From Patescibacteria group bacterium UBA6102 (GTDB lineage Bacteria > Patescibacteriota > Minisyncoccia > Minisyncoccales > UBA5738): a stretch of 15,085 bases of DNA. Of this stretch, positions 6,118 to 13,119 are shown piece after piece (position 1 is the first letter of the stretch; each line of letters begins with the position of its first letter). Under the pieces are notes generated by a model. That model was not told where the DNA came from. It ran no database searches and saw only the letters and a list, made by a program, of their open reading frames with translations. The stretch covers positions 4,827 to 19,911 of the forward strand of contig DIWQ01000061.1 of the NCBI GenBank assembly GCA_002423555.1. Reading direction: 5' to 3'. The position numbers were made by a program, and so were the translations under genes.

Positions 6118-6599
6118 GAATGGTTTTTCATTGCCCCGGCGCCAATTGTTTTTGTAATTCGGCGATAAGCTGAGCGATTAATTGTATCAGTAATTGTTTG
6201 ATCTCGGCAATTTTTTGCAGAATTTCGGCGCGCGTTGCCGGCGCCGGATGTTCCGGTTCAACAACCGTGCCGCCGGGCGCGGAAACGCACGCGCCATTTT
6301 GACATATTTTTCCCTCGGCGGCACAATCTTGCGCCAGATATTCCTCTCCGTTGCAAGAATTATATTGATAGAGTTCGCCGCCGGCACATTTTTTAACTAT
6401 GCGATCGGCGCAACCCGAAACGCACTCGCCGTTAATGCACATTTCTCCGTTGCCGCATTTCAAATTATCGTTAATCCAGTCCGTGCCCGATGCGTTGCAA
6501 ATCCTGCATCCCGAAACTTCTTTGGGCGCGCAAACTTGATTTGTCGGCGCGATTTCCGAAACAACGCACGCGCCGTTTTCGCAAATCTTGCCGCTGGCG
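6118..6599. repeat. Long direct repeat, copy A (end of MBL-fold gene)
   Basis: Nearly identical to 8772-9247. It spans the last ~150 codons of the gene plus a few bases past the stop (shared GAATGGTTTTT). The encoded segments differ at only seven residues, one single-residue gap and the last residues. Confidence 0.93.
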
Positions 6600-8587
6600 C
6601 AAGTGCCGCAATTGAGCGTGCCGCCACAACCGTCGCCAGCGGTGCCGCAATTGTATCCCAAGGCCGAACAGGTTTTGGGAGAGCAAGCGGATTGGCAAAT
6701 GCCGGCCACACAAGTCTGGCCGCTGCTGCATCTGGAATCGGCGTCCACCCACACCAAGCCGTTGTTATCGCACACTCTGCAACCGGAAACTGCGCCGGCA
6801 ATGCATGCTTTTGGTTTGGCGCATGTTCCATCGGTACAATTTTCTCCCGACGAACATGCTATTGCCGCGCCCCATTCCAAACAGCCGTCGCCGTTTCCAT
6901 CTTGGCATATTTGGTAACCGCTGCCGTCACATCGTCTAGCCCCGTTTAATGAGCATTGATTTTGACAATATTGAGCCGTCAACGGAATAATCGCAAACTT
7001 TTCCCAAACGCTGATCGCGTCGCGACTGGCAATGAGCGGACTGGCACCGGCATTTGCGGCGGTCACATATTTATTGTTTGCCTGCGATTTAAACGAAACA
7101 TAATTCAAACCTGCACTGACAATCGCAAACTTTTCCCAAACGCTGATCGCGTCGCGACTGGCAATGAGCGGACTGGCGCCAACGTTTTCAGCAGTCACAT
7201 ATTTATTGTTTGCCTGCGATTTGAAAGCCACCGTTCCATCGCTTTGCGGCAACAAATCAAAAGTTTCCCAAGTACTCACCCCATGGCGATTGGCAATAAG
7301 CGGTTCGGCACCGATAGCTTCCGCGCAAACATATTTATTGTTGACCGCGGATTTCAACACTACGGTTAACGGCAAGCCTTGCGTTATTGACGCCACGCAA
7401 CCGCCTTGAAAACATTTTTTACCATCCGGACATTTTGAATCGTCATCAATCAAATCAAATCCATCCGCACTACATGTCGTGCATCCGTTGATTGTGCCCG
7501 GTGTGCACATCTTGACCCTTTCTTCCTTAATACCGCAAGATTTGTACCAATAGAGCTTACTGTCATAATATCTTTGCTCCGCATGACTCAAGCATCCGGC
7601 CGGCACCGTGCACGCGCCATCTTTGCAGGCCATACCGCTGGCGCAAGTGCCGCAATTGAGCGTGCCGCCGCAACCGTCGCCAGCGGTGCCGCAATTGTAT
7701 CCCAAGGCCAAACAGGTCTTGGGAGAGCAAACCGGCAGAGTTAAAACGGCGCCGTCGCCCAAATCAAGAGTCCCCGGAGGGATCGGGCATACTCCTTTCG
7801 CGCAATAAGCCAGATGAGTAAGAGCATAAGTTGTCTCTTCGGCAATCACTCCATGACTGATCCAATCGGCGCGCTCCGCCGCGACCTTTGCCTTATCCAT
7901 ATGGCTATAATCGGCACCGGAGGTTAACCCCCTTTCTCGTATCACCAAATCAAATTTTTGCGAGTAAATGTGTGATAATGAATCCCCAATAATGGTTCCG
8001 GAATCAGTCCCATATAAAAACTGCTTATTGGCATATTTAATTATGTAAACATAAGGTTCGTTGACGGGATAATCATGATTCGCGGGTAGTGCCGTTACAA
8101 GATACGGGCCGATTTGTGTTGGAGAAAAAGATTCAAGATGAACCACATTCACAAGTCCTTGCTTGCCGTTTTCGGTCAAATAATCATTCATTTGGCGGGT
8201 AACGGTGACCCCTCCATAAACCGTCAATTTGGGGCTGCTGGTCCGGGATTGCGCAAGCTTAACTATCTCCGCCGGATCAAAATGGTCCAAGTGATGATGC
8301 GTGATCAAAATATAATTGATTTGATTTTTATCAACTCCATACTGGTTCAATCGCGCCACGCCGCAAGTACCCCGATTGGAAGCCAAATTTGACCAGCAAG
8401 AAAAATCAACAACCATATCGGAATTTACAAGCAACGACGCCAGTTGCCGGCCATAACTGCTCCATGATGCATAGTTCGGAAAGCCGGTACCCAAAAATTT
8501 CAGCGTTAATTGATCGTCGGCGGCGGCAGGCAAACAAAACAATAAACCAGCGGCCCCAAATAAGATTGAGAAAATAATTTTGTTCAT
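6128..8587 (-). CDS. Secreted metallo-beta-lactamase-fold protein with fascin-like beta-trefoil and Cys-rich cassettes
   Basis: This 819-residue protein has a signal peptide (1-23, hydrophobic core then AAADD). Residues ~27-280 are a metallo-beta-lactamase fold: THHHLDH gives H97, H99, D101 and H102, and H171, D195 (YGTDSG) and H258 (LTHLAY) complete a dinuclear metal site. PhnP/ElaC-like phosphodiesterases are the closest pattern; the substrate is unknown. Cys-rich cassettes follow (287-326, 332-371, 371-397). A fascin-like beta-trefoil comes next (406-534), three ~43-residue lobes with 'NNKYVTAEN..ASPLIASRD..SVWEKF'. More cassettes cover 541-589, 595-631, 635-674, 686-722 and 726-767. A helical tail (785-817, AEILQKIAEIKQLLIQL) ends the protein. 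Lobes two and three are near identical, and residues 670-815 match the end of the 8782-11289 product. Probably exported and disulfide-rich. No Shine-Dalgarno is evident before the start at 8587. Confidence 0.88.
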   Translation of the reverse strand: MNKIIFSILFGAAGLLFCLPAAADDQLTLKFLGTGFPNYASWSSYGRQLASLLVNSDMVVDFSCWSNLASNRGTCGVARLNQYGVDKNQINYILITHHHLDHFDPAEIVKLAQSRTSSPKLTVYGGVTVTRQMNDYLTENGKQGLVNVVHLESFSPTQIGPYLVTALPANHDYPVNEPYVYIIKYANKQFLYGTDSGTIIGDSLSHIYSQKFDLVIRERGLTSGADYSHMDKAKVAAERADWISHGVIAEETTYALTHLAYCAKGVCPIPPGTLDLGDGAVLTLPVCSPKTCLALGYNCGTAGDGCGGTLNCGTCASGMACKDGACTVPAGCLSHAEQRYYDSKLYWYKSCGIKEERVKMCTPGTINGCTTCSADGFDLIDDDSKCPDGKKCFQGGCVASITQGLPLTVVLKSAVNNKYVCAEAIGAEPLIANRHGVSTWETFDLLPQSDGTVAFKSQANNKYVTAENVGASPLIASRDAISVWEKFAIVSAGLNYVSFKSQANNKYVTAANAGASPLIASRDAISVWEKFAIIPLTAQYCQNQCSLNGARRCDGSGYQICQDGNGDGCLEWGAAIACSSGENCTDGTCAKPKACIAGAVSGCRVCDNNGLVWVDADSRCSSGQTCVAGICQSACSPKTCSALGYNCGTAGDGCGGTLNCGTCASGKICENGACVVSEIAPTNQVCAPKEVSGCRICNASGTDWINDNLKCGNGEMCINGECVSGCADRIVKKCAGGELYQYNSCNGEEYLAQDCAAEGKICQNGACVSAPGGTVVEPEHPAPATRAEILQKIAEIKQLLIQLIAQLIAELQKQLAPGQ
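6591..6686. repeat. Cys-rich cassette DNA repeat, copy 1
   Basis: This 96-bp segment recurs at 7635-7730 in the same gene and frame (offset 1044 bp), with only scattered differences. It encodes the cassette with CGTAGDGCGGTLNCGTCASG. Confidence 0.9.
6989..7090. repeat. Beta-trefoil lobe DNA repeat, copy 1 (lobe 3)
   Basis: Near-identical to 7121-7222 at an offset of 132 bp (44 codons). The first ~58 bp differ at a single position. It marks a recent tandem duplication of one trefoil lobe. Confidence 0.9.
7121..7222. repeat. Beta-trefoil lobe DNA repeat, copy 2 (lobe 2)
   Basis: Partner of 6989-7090. The more diverged lobe 1 lies just above it (about 7250-7360). Confidence 0.9.
7635..7730. 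repeat. Cys-rich cassette DNA repeat, copy 2
   Basis: Partner of 6591-6686. It sits directly after the metallo-beta-lactamase domain. Confidence 0.9.
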
Positions 8588-8781
8588 AAAATTAGTTTGA
8601 TTATGCGACTAATCCAAATTCTTGATAAAAACGAACTTCTTTTATACGGACGAGATTCTCCGCCAACCGGTAAATCTTCGGCTATTTGTCATCGCGCCGC
8701 CGCGTTCTCCCAATCCCGTCGCTTTCAATTTTCCGATAATTTTCATTTATTTTAAATAATATAAACTACGAGAATGGTTTT
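8588..8781 (-). other. 194-nt intergenic region with a possible folded leader RNA
   Basis: No gene of the usual kind is seen. On the minus strand GACGGGATT (8720-8712) can pair with AATCTCGTC (8657-8649) over 9 bp. This closes a ~55-nt domain that holds a CGC/GCG hairpin and a GCC/GGC hairpin, as in a multi-branched leader. A T5 run follows (around 8627-8631). It does not match a riboswitch consensus I know. A 50-codon plus-strand reading frame (8603-8755) crosses it but has no recognisable content. Confidence 0.3.
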
Positions 8782-9247
8782 TTAATCCGGCGCCAATTGT
8801 TTTTGTAATTCGGCGATAAGCTGAGCGATTAATTGTATCAATAATTGTTTGATCTCGGCAATTTTTTGCAGAATTTCAGCGCGCGTTGCCGGCGCCAAAT
8901 CTTTTGGTTCAACCGTGCCGCCGGGCGCGGAAACACACGCGCCATTTTGACATATTTTTCCCTCGGCGCCACAATCTTGCGCCAGATATTCCTCTCCGTT
9001 GCAAGAATTATATTGATAGAGTTCGCCGCCGGCACATTTTTTAACTATGCGATCGGTGCAACCCGAAACACACTCGCCGTTAATGCACATTTCTCCGTTG
9101 CCGCATTTCAAATTATCGTTAATCCAGTCCGTGCCCGATGCGTTGCAAATCCTGCATCCCGAAACTTCTTTGGGCGCGCAAACTTGATTTGTCGGCATGG
9201 TTTCCGAAACAACGCACGCGCCGTTTTCGCAAATCTTGCCGCTGGCG
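8772..9247. repeat. Long direct repeat, copy B (end of glycosidase-like gene)
   Basis: Partner of 6118-6599. It is 6 bp shorter through loss of one Val codon and a shorter C-terminus. Similarity stops sharply at the shared CCGCTGGCG (9239-9247), where the two genes carry different cassettes. Confidence 0.93.
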
Positions 9248-11289
9248 GAACAATCCGCGGCATCGGTCCAGACCGGATTGGCAATGCAAGCATCATCAAC
9301 ACAACCACCGGTGATAATTTTCCTTTGGAGCACTTGATCTTTGCAACGATAATCAGAAATTTTCAATATCTCGCAATTATGCGCCAGCTCTTCTTTATTG
9401 TTGCAGGAGTTATACCAATACAAATTGCCGTCCGAACATTTTTTATAAGCATGGGAGGCGCAATTGGAAACGCATCCCCCTTGGGAACAAGCTTTGCCCG
9501 GCGCGCAAGTGCCGCAATTTAACATTCCCCCGCAACCGTCGCTTTGATTTCCGCAGGAATAACCCATGCCGGTGCAAGTTTTCGGAACGCAAACATTTTG
9601 ACAAACACCGCCGGAACAAATCTGTCCGCTTTGGCATTTGGAATCCGTATCCATCCAAGCGCTACCGCCGGAATTGCAAACCTTGCAACCGCTCACCAAT
9701 CCCGGCGTGCAAAGCCGGGAAGCGGCGCAAGTTATTGCCAACGAATTCGCGCTTGAATTGGACACCCCGAGCAATACATTGTTTCCCGACGGAAAGTCTT
9801 CCCCGTAGACATAAATACTGTGGCTTTTGCCGTCTTTAAGAAAAGCGGGCATCGGAAAATTAAATCCGTGTTTGCTATTGCCGCCGCATAACCCAGCCAC
9901 CGCATTTTCACGATTTGTATCGGCGGATACCGTGCCGATCAGAGTCCCTTGCCCGATAGCGCCATCGGCAAAAATTTTAACTTTAAGAGAACGACCGTAA
10001 TCGTCTTTATCGCAAACCCAGCCGCCGGCATAGTTGCAATCGGCGTGGTCAAAAAAGCCGATCGGATTGCTATTCTCCGGAAGCAGCGTTGCCAGCTGGC
10101 GTATTTGAGGCAAGGTATTGGATTGAGACGCACTCAATCCGTAAACTACCGCCAATTTGCAATTGCCGAAATTGAGCCAATCTCTGACGCTTAAATAACC
10201 TGCCGGCGCGGTCAATATCGCACCCGGAGGAGATTCAATAAGCGCCCAAGGCGACGTTCCAATCTCATTTTTTACCCGATTTGTGTTATACGAAGGCGGA
10301 TATAAACTCACTCCCAAAATACTGTAGTCGTTTTTCCCGCTTGAAATCGGACCGTTTTGGGTATAACCGCTTGAACCAAGAGGAATTTTATCGTCCGCCG
10401 CCCAGGAATGGGTGAATATCTTATCTTTGGGAATGCCGCGATCATACAAAAGCTTGGCCCGAAATTTATTGAAATCGGTAACAACTTTTACCAGTTCCGA
10501 GTTTATGTCGGCGGGAGGATTGGCGGCGCTGAATCCTTTTTTTGAAAGCGCGTTATAGCCCAATTGATATTTATAAGGCGCGGTCGCCCAATTGGCACTG
10601 CGATAATCATCAATCCCGGTCTCCCATCCCAAGTTAACCCCCAAAAACAGATACTCCTTGCCCTCATCCGCCAGTTTTTTGCGCCATTTGCTTATCTTGT
10701 CGGAGATAATGCCGAATTTGCTCTCAATAACTTGCTTGATAGCGGGACTTTCATAGCAAGGCTTGGGAGGTAATTTTATCGGATACCCCCAATTGATGAA
10801 CGACTCTTTAGTCCCCTTATTCCAACCGCTCCATTCGACATTATCAATATTTGCCGGGTTGTAGCCCGACGACGCCGAATCAAACCAATTCCACAAATCC
10901 GGCCGGGAATCCCAAAAGCGCTCCGTATCAATATGCAACATAAAAGGAATGTCATATTGCTCGGAAGAACTAAAAAAATCGTCCAGACAAGATTGGATTT
11001 TCGCATCGTCGGTATTTAAAGCGTATATCACGTCCGAAATTCCCAATTGAACCGCACCGTTTCCCCTTTTTCCGATCGCATCCAGTATCGGTTTAATCCA
11101 TTGCGTTGAACATCCTTTGAAATAATTCGGATTGTCGGCTCCGGGATTCCACGCATGGACAACAATATACTTGGGAGCCGCGGCCGCCAGCACAATATCC
11201 GCCGCCGAAAAAAGATACAAAGACAGACAAGCGCACATCACGGGCAGTAAAAATGCGAATCTATCCACGCTTTTGTTTTTATTTGCCAT
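8782..11289 (-). CDS. Secreted multidomain protein: glycosidase-like N-terminal domain, beta-sandwich module, Cys-rich cassettes
   Basis: This 835-residue protein has a signal peptide (about 10-36, ending near LAAAAP). Residues 40-405 look like a TIM-barrel glycosidase: PFMLHIDTERFW (D121, E123), YLFLGVNLGWETG (E223), SILGVSLYPPSY and WALIESPPG (E352) resemble strand-end acidic sites of clan GH-A enzymes. I do not recognise the family, and the catalytic pair (perhaps E223/E352) is a guess. Residues ~410-512 form a beta-sandwich module common in secreted proteins (GFFDHADC, GGWVCD, HGFNFPMP, DGKSHSIYVYG). Cys-rich cassettes follow (527-563, 567-606, 610-639, an unusual one at 649-691, then 704-740 and 744-785). 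A helical tail (800-833) is shared with the 6128-8587 product. Probably exported and possibly carbohydrate-active. The leader carries 15-nt direct repeats and a TATAAT close to the ATG. Confidence 0.8.
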   Translation of the reverse strand: MANKNKSVDRFAFLLPVMCACLSLYLFSAADIVLAAAAPKYIVVHAWNPGADNPNYFKGCSTQWIKPILDAIGKRGNGAVQLGISDVIYALNTDDAKIQSCLDDFFSSSEQYDIPFMLHIDTERFWDSRPDLWNWFDSASSGYNPANIDNVEWSGWNKGTKESFINWGYPIKLPPKPCYESPAIKQVIESKFGIISDKISKWRKKLADEGKEYLFLGVNLGWETGIDDYRSANWATAPYKYQLGYNALSKKGFSAANPPADINSELVKVVTDFNKFRAKLLYDRGIPKDKIFTHSWAADDKIPLGSSGYTQNGPISSGKNDYSILGVSLYPPSYNTNRVKNEIGTSPWALIESPPGAILTAPAGYLSVRDWLNFGNCKLAVVYGLSASQSNTLPQIRQLATLLPENSNPIGFFDHADCNYAGGWVCDKDDYGRSLKVKIFADGAIGQGTLIGTVSADTNRENAVAGLCGGNSKHGFNFPMPAFLKDGKSHSIYVYGEDFPSGNNVLLGVSNSSANSLAITCAASRLCTPGLVSGCKVCNSGGSAWMDTDSKCQSGQICSGGVCQNVCVPKTCTGMGYSCGNQSDGCGGMLNCGTCAPGKACSQGGCVSNCASHAYKKCSDGNLYWYNSCNNKEELAHNCEILKISDYRCKDQVLQRKIITGGCVDDACIANPVWTDAADCSASGKICENGACVVSETMPTNQVCAPKEVSGCRICNASGTDWINDNLKCGNGEMCINGECVSGCTDRIVKKCAGGELYQYNSCNGEEYLAQDCGAEGKICQNGACVSAPGGTVEPKDLAPATRAEILQKIAEIKQLLIQLIAQLIAELQKQLAPD

Positions 11290-11388
11290 TATTTTGGATT
11301 ATAAAAATCTCTGTGTTTTGGGACACAATCCCTGCGACTTTGTCCGTCCATAGCTTTGAGATTGCAGGAGCCGGATACTCCGATTAGT

Positions 11389-11426
11389 ATCTGGATTTAT
11401 AACTATTCACAATCTGGAATTATAAC
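11389..11426 (-). promoter_or_regulatory. 15-nt direct repeats overlapping a TATAAT box, upstream of the glycosidase-like gene
   Basis: ATCTGGATTTATAAC (11389-11403) and ATCTGGAATTATAAC (11412-11426) match at 14 of 15 positions, 23 nt apart. The second contains TATAAT on the minus strand (11424-11419). A hairpin, CCGGATAC/GTATCTGG (11371-11378 with 11387-11394), overlaps the first. Another TATAAT (11303-11298) is 8 nt from the ATG, so a leaderless start is also possible. The whole gap 11290-11442 holds no gene. Confidence 0.4.
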
Positions 11427-11442
11427 ACAAAGTCACAAACCC

Positions 11443-13119
11443 TTAATTTAAATAACGACTTTCGTCTTCTTCCCCCGCCGCCGGCGGAAACGGTTTGCCA
11501 GCGGTATTTTTTTTCTTCATTTTCTTTCCGACAAAAAGCGCGCCGGCAAATAAAAATCCAAAAACGGCCAAGGCGACGATTACCGGCCAAAGAGCAAATC
11601 CCCCGCCTTTTTTCTCAACTGTAATATGATCGCAATCGGGATCGTATTCATAAACTTCCGCGCAGTCCGGATCGCAAACACAATTCTCCCCGTTATCGCA
11701 ATTGTCGTCGCCTTGATCCAAAGAATATTGTTGGCAGGAATTTGCCGGTGCGGATGTCAAAGAACTTTCCGGATTGCGATATTCAAAATCAATCAGCGCA
11801 AACGCCTCTCTCTCCGCATCGTTTCGGCTCCGACATCGCGCAAAATAATGATAATTGCCGTAATTTTCCAGAAAAATCTGAACCTCGTGCAACTGCCCGT
11901 CCTGGGTGTTGAAAAGCTCGGACATTTTTTCAAATTCCGCGTCTTCAAGCGAATAGCGGCATTCGGAATCTTCGCCGGTAGACAGGATTAAAACCGCTTC
12001 ATTTTGATAAATTGCGCCCCGCGGCGATAAATTTTCCAATGCCAGCAGGCGGGCGCCGTTTTCCGAAAAAGCATTCTGGGCATCTTCAAATTCAAAATTA
12101 ATTTTTGCCGAAGTCGGATTTTTATTGCCGTCGTTATCGCGGCAACGGACGTAATAAACGTATTTTCCCGGCAGGGACAAAGTGATTTTGTGGTAATGGA
12201 TTTTTTCCGTGGCATCGGCAATCATGGAATTTTCCATTGAATCATAGTCGGTATCGAAAACGTCATAATTACATTGAGCCGCCTTGTCGGTGGCCGCCGA
12301 AATTTCCGTCTCCCCGCTTCCAATTTTCCCGGAAGGTTTTAACTCCGAAATTGCCGGCGGCGTTTTTTCAAGCGGCGCGGAATCAATAATCTGAGGTTTG
12401 TCGTCGGAAATTTTTTCGTTGGAATCAACGGGATTTTGCCGGAGAGAATATTCAAAACTGATATTCCCCGAACCGATATCGCCGTCCGTGCCGCGGCATT
12501 TAACATAAAAAACAAATTGGCCGGACTTCTGCAAAGTTATCGGCTCAATGTGTGAAAAATAATTCAAAGTTTTGAATTTGCCCCGCATTAAATCAAAACC
12601 CTGATCAATGATGTCATAACGACAATTGGCGGCAACATTGGTGGACGCACTCAAAGTAATTTTTTCCTCTTTCACCACACCAACCGGCGAAAGTCCGCTT
12701 AAAATCAATTTTGCCGAATCATCGGCAACGCCTTTCGCACAGATTCCCGCCACGCAATTTTGGCCGCCGGGACAAGAAAAAACGTTTGACCAGTGCAAGC
12801 ATCCGGTGCTTTCGCTTTTTACGCACACGCAATATCCTTGTCCCCGGCACTCCTTCAATCCCGCGACAGAACACTCGTCGCGGCAGTTGGCAACGCATTC
12901 GCCGTCAATGCATATCTTTCCGCCGCTACATTTTAAATTGTCATTTATCCAGTCCGTTCCCGAAGAATTGCAAATTTTACATCCGGAAATTTCTCCGGGC
13001 GGACAAATTTGCGATCCCTGAGCCAAAATCAAGCCAAAAACGGCCAAAAAACAGCCTCCCAGCGCGATAAAGGCGGCCGCGAGCGGCAATTTCATTTTTT
13101 TGATGGCCTTATTTTTCAT
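11443..13119 (-). CDS. Single-pass surface protein with Cys-rich cassettes and three Ig/Fn3-like repeats
   Basis: This 558-residue protein has a basic N-terminus and signal peptide (about 8-34). Two Cys-rich cassettes follow: 39-75 (GEISGCKIC, GTDWINDNLKC) and 79-127. Both types recur in the two large proteins downstream. Three ~90-residue beta-sandwich repeats come next (about 137-224, 255-345 and 359-447). Each has a conserved Cys pair (C166/C208, C283/C326, C387/C429) and the pattern 'CxYxxxDxxFxxM...YYVRCRDxDG'. An acidic Cys-rich stretch follows (462-496), then a membrane helix (about 508-530) and a basic 28-residue tail. Expected topology: outside-facing repeats and a short cytoplasmic tail. 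Its ATG overlaps the stop of the AAA+ gene as ATGA, so the two are translationally coupled. No enzymatic motif is seen; adhesion or scaffolding is likely but unproven. Confidence 0.85.
   Translation of the reverse strand: MKNKAIKKMKLPLAAAFIALGGCFLAVFGLILAQGSQICPPGEISGCKICNSSGTDWINDNLKCSGGKICIDGECVANCRDECSVAGLKECRGQGYCVCVKSESTGCLHWSNVFSCPGGQNCVAGICAKGVADDSAKLILSGLSPVGVVKEEKITLSASTNVAANCRYDIIDQGFDLMRGKFKTLNYFSHIEPITLQKSGQFVFYVKCRGTDGDIGSGNISFEYSLRQNPVDSNEKISDDKPQIIDSAPLEKTPPAISELKPSGKIGSGETEISAATDKAAQCNYDVFDTDYDSMENSMIADATEKIHYHKITLSLPGKYVYYVRCRDNDGNKNPTSAKINFEFEDAQNAFSENGARLLALENLSPRGAIYQNEAVLILSTGEDSECRYSLEDAEFEKMSELFNTQDGQLHEVQIFLENYGNYHYFARCRSRNDAEREAFALIDFEYRNPESSLTSAPANSCQQYSLDQGDDNCDNGENCVCDPDCAEVYEYDPDCDHITVEKKGGGFALWPVIVALAVFGFLFAGALFVGKKMKKKNTAGKPFPPAAGEEDESRYLN

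Noticed and set aside
6194..6949. 251-codon plus-strand open frame opposite the MBL gene
   Set aside because: It arises from the repeated Cys/Gly codons of the real gene; a similar shadow appears opposite the repeat copy at 8845-9522.
8620..8730. Glycine or cyclic-di-GMP riboswitch upstream of the MBL gene
   Set aside because: A GCCGAAG string and a G-rich start resemble parts of the glycine motif, but the CTCTCAGG-type core and the c-di-GMP core are absent.
8603..8755. 50-codon plus-strand ORF in the 8588-8781 spacer
   Set aside because: It begins with a plausible stretch (MRLIQILDKNELLLYGRD) but has no recognisable family, no Shine-Dalgarno and opposite orientation to every other gene; kept only as an alternative explanation of that spacer.
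6118..9247. Mobile element or CRISPR as the cause of the repeats
   Set aside because: The repeats are in-frame coding cassettes with no transposase, terminal inverted repeats or regular spacer pattern.
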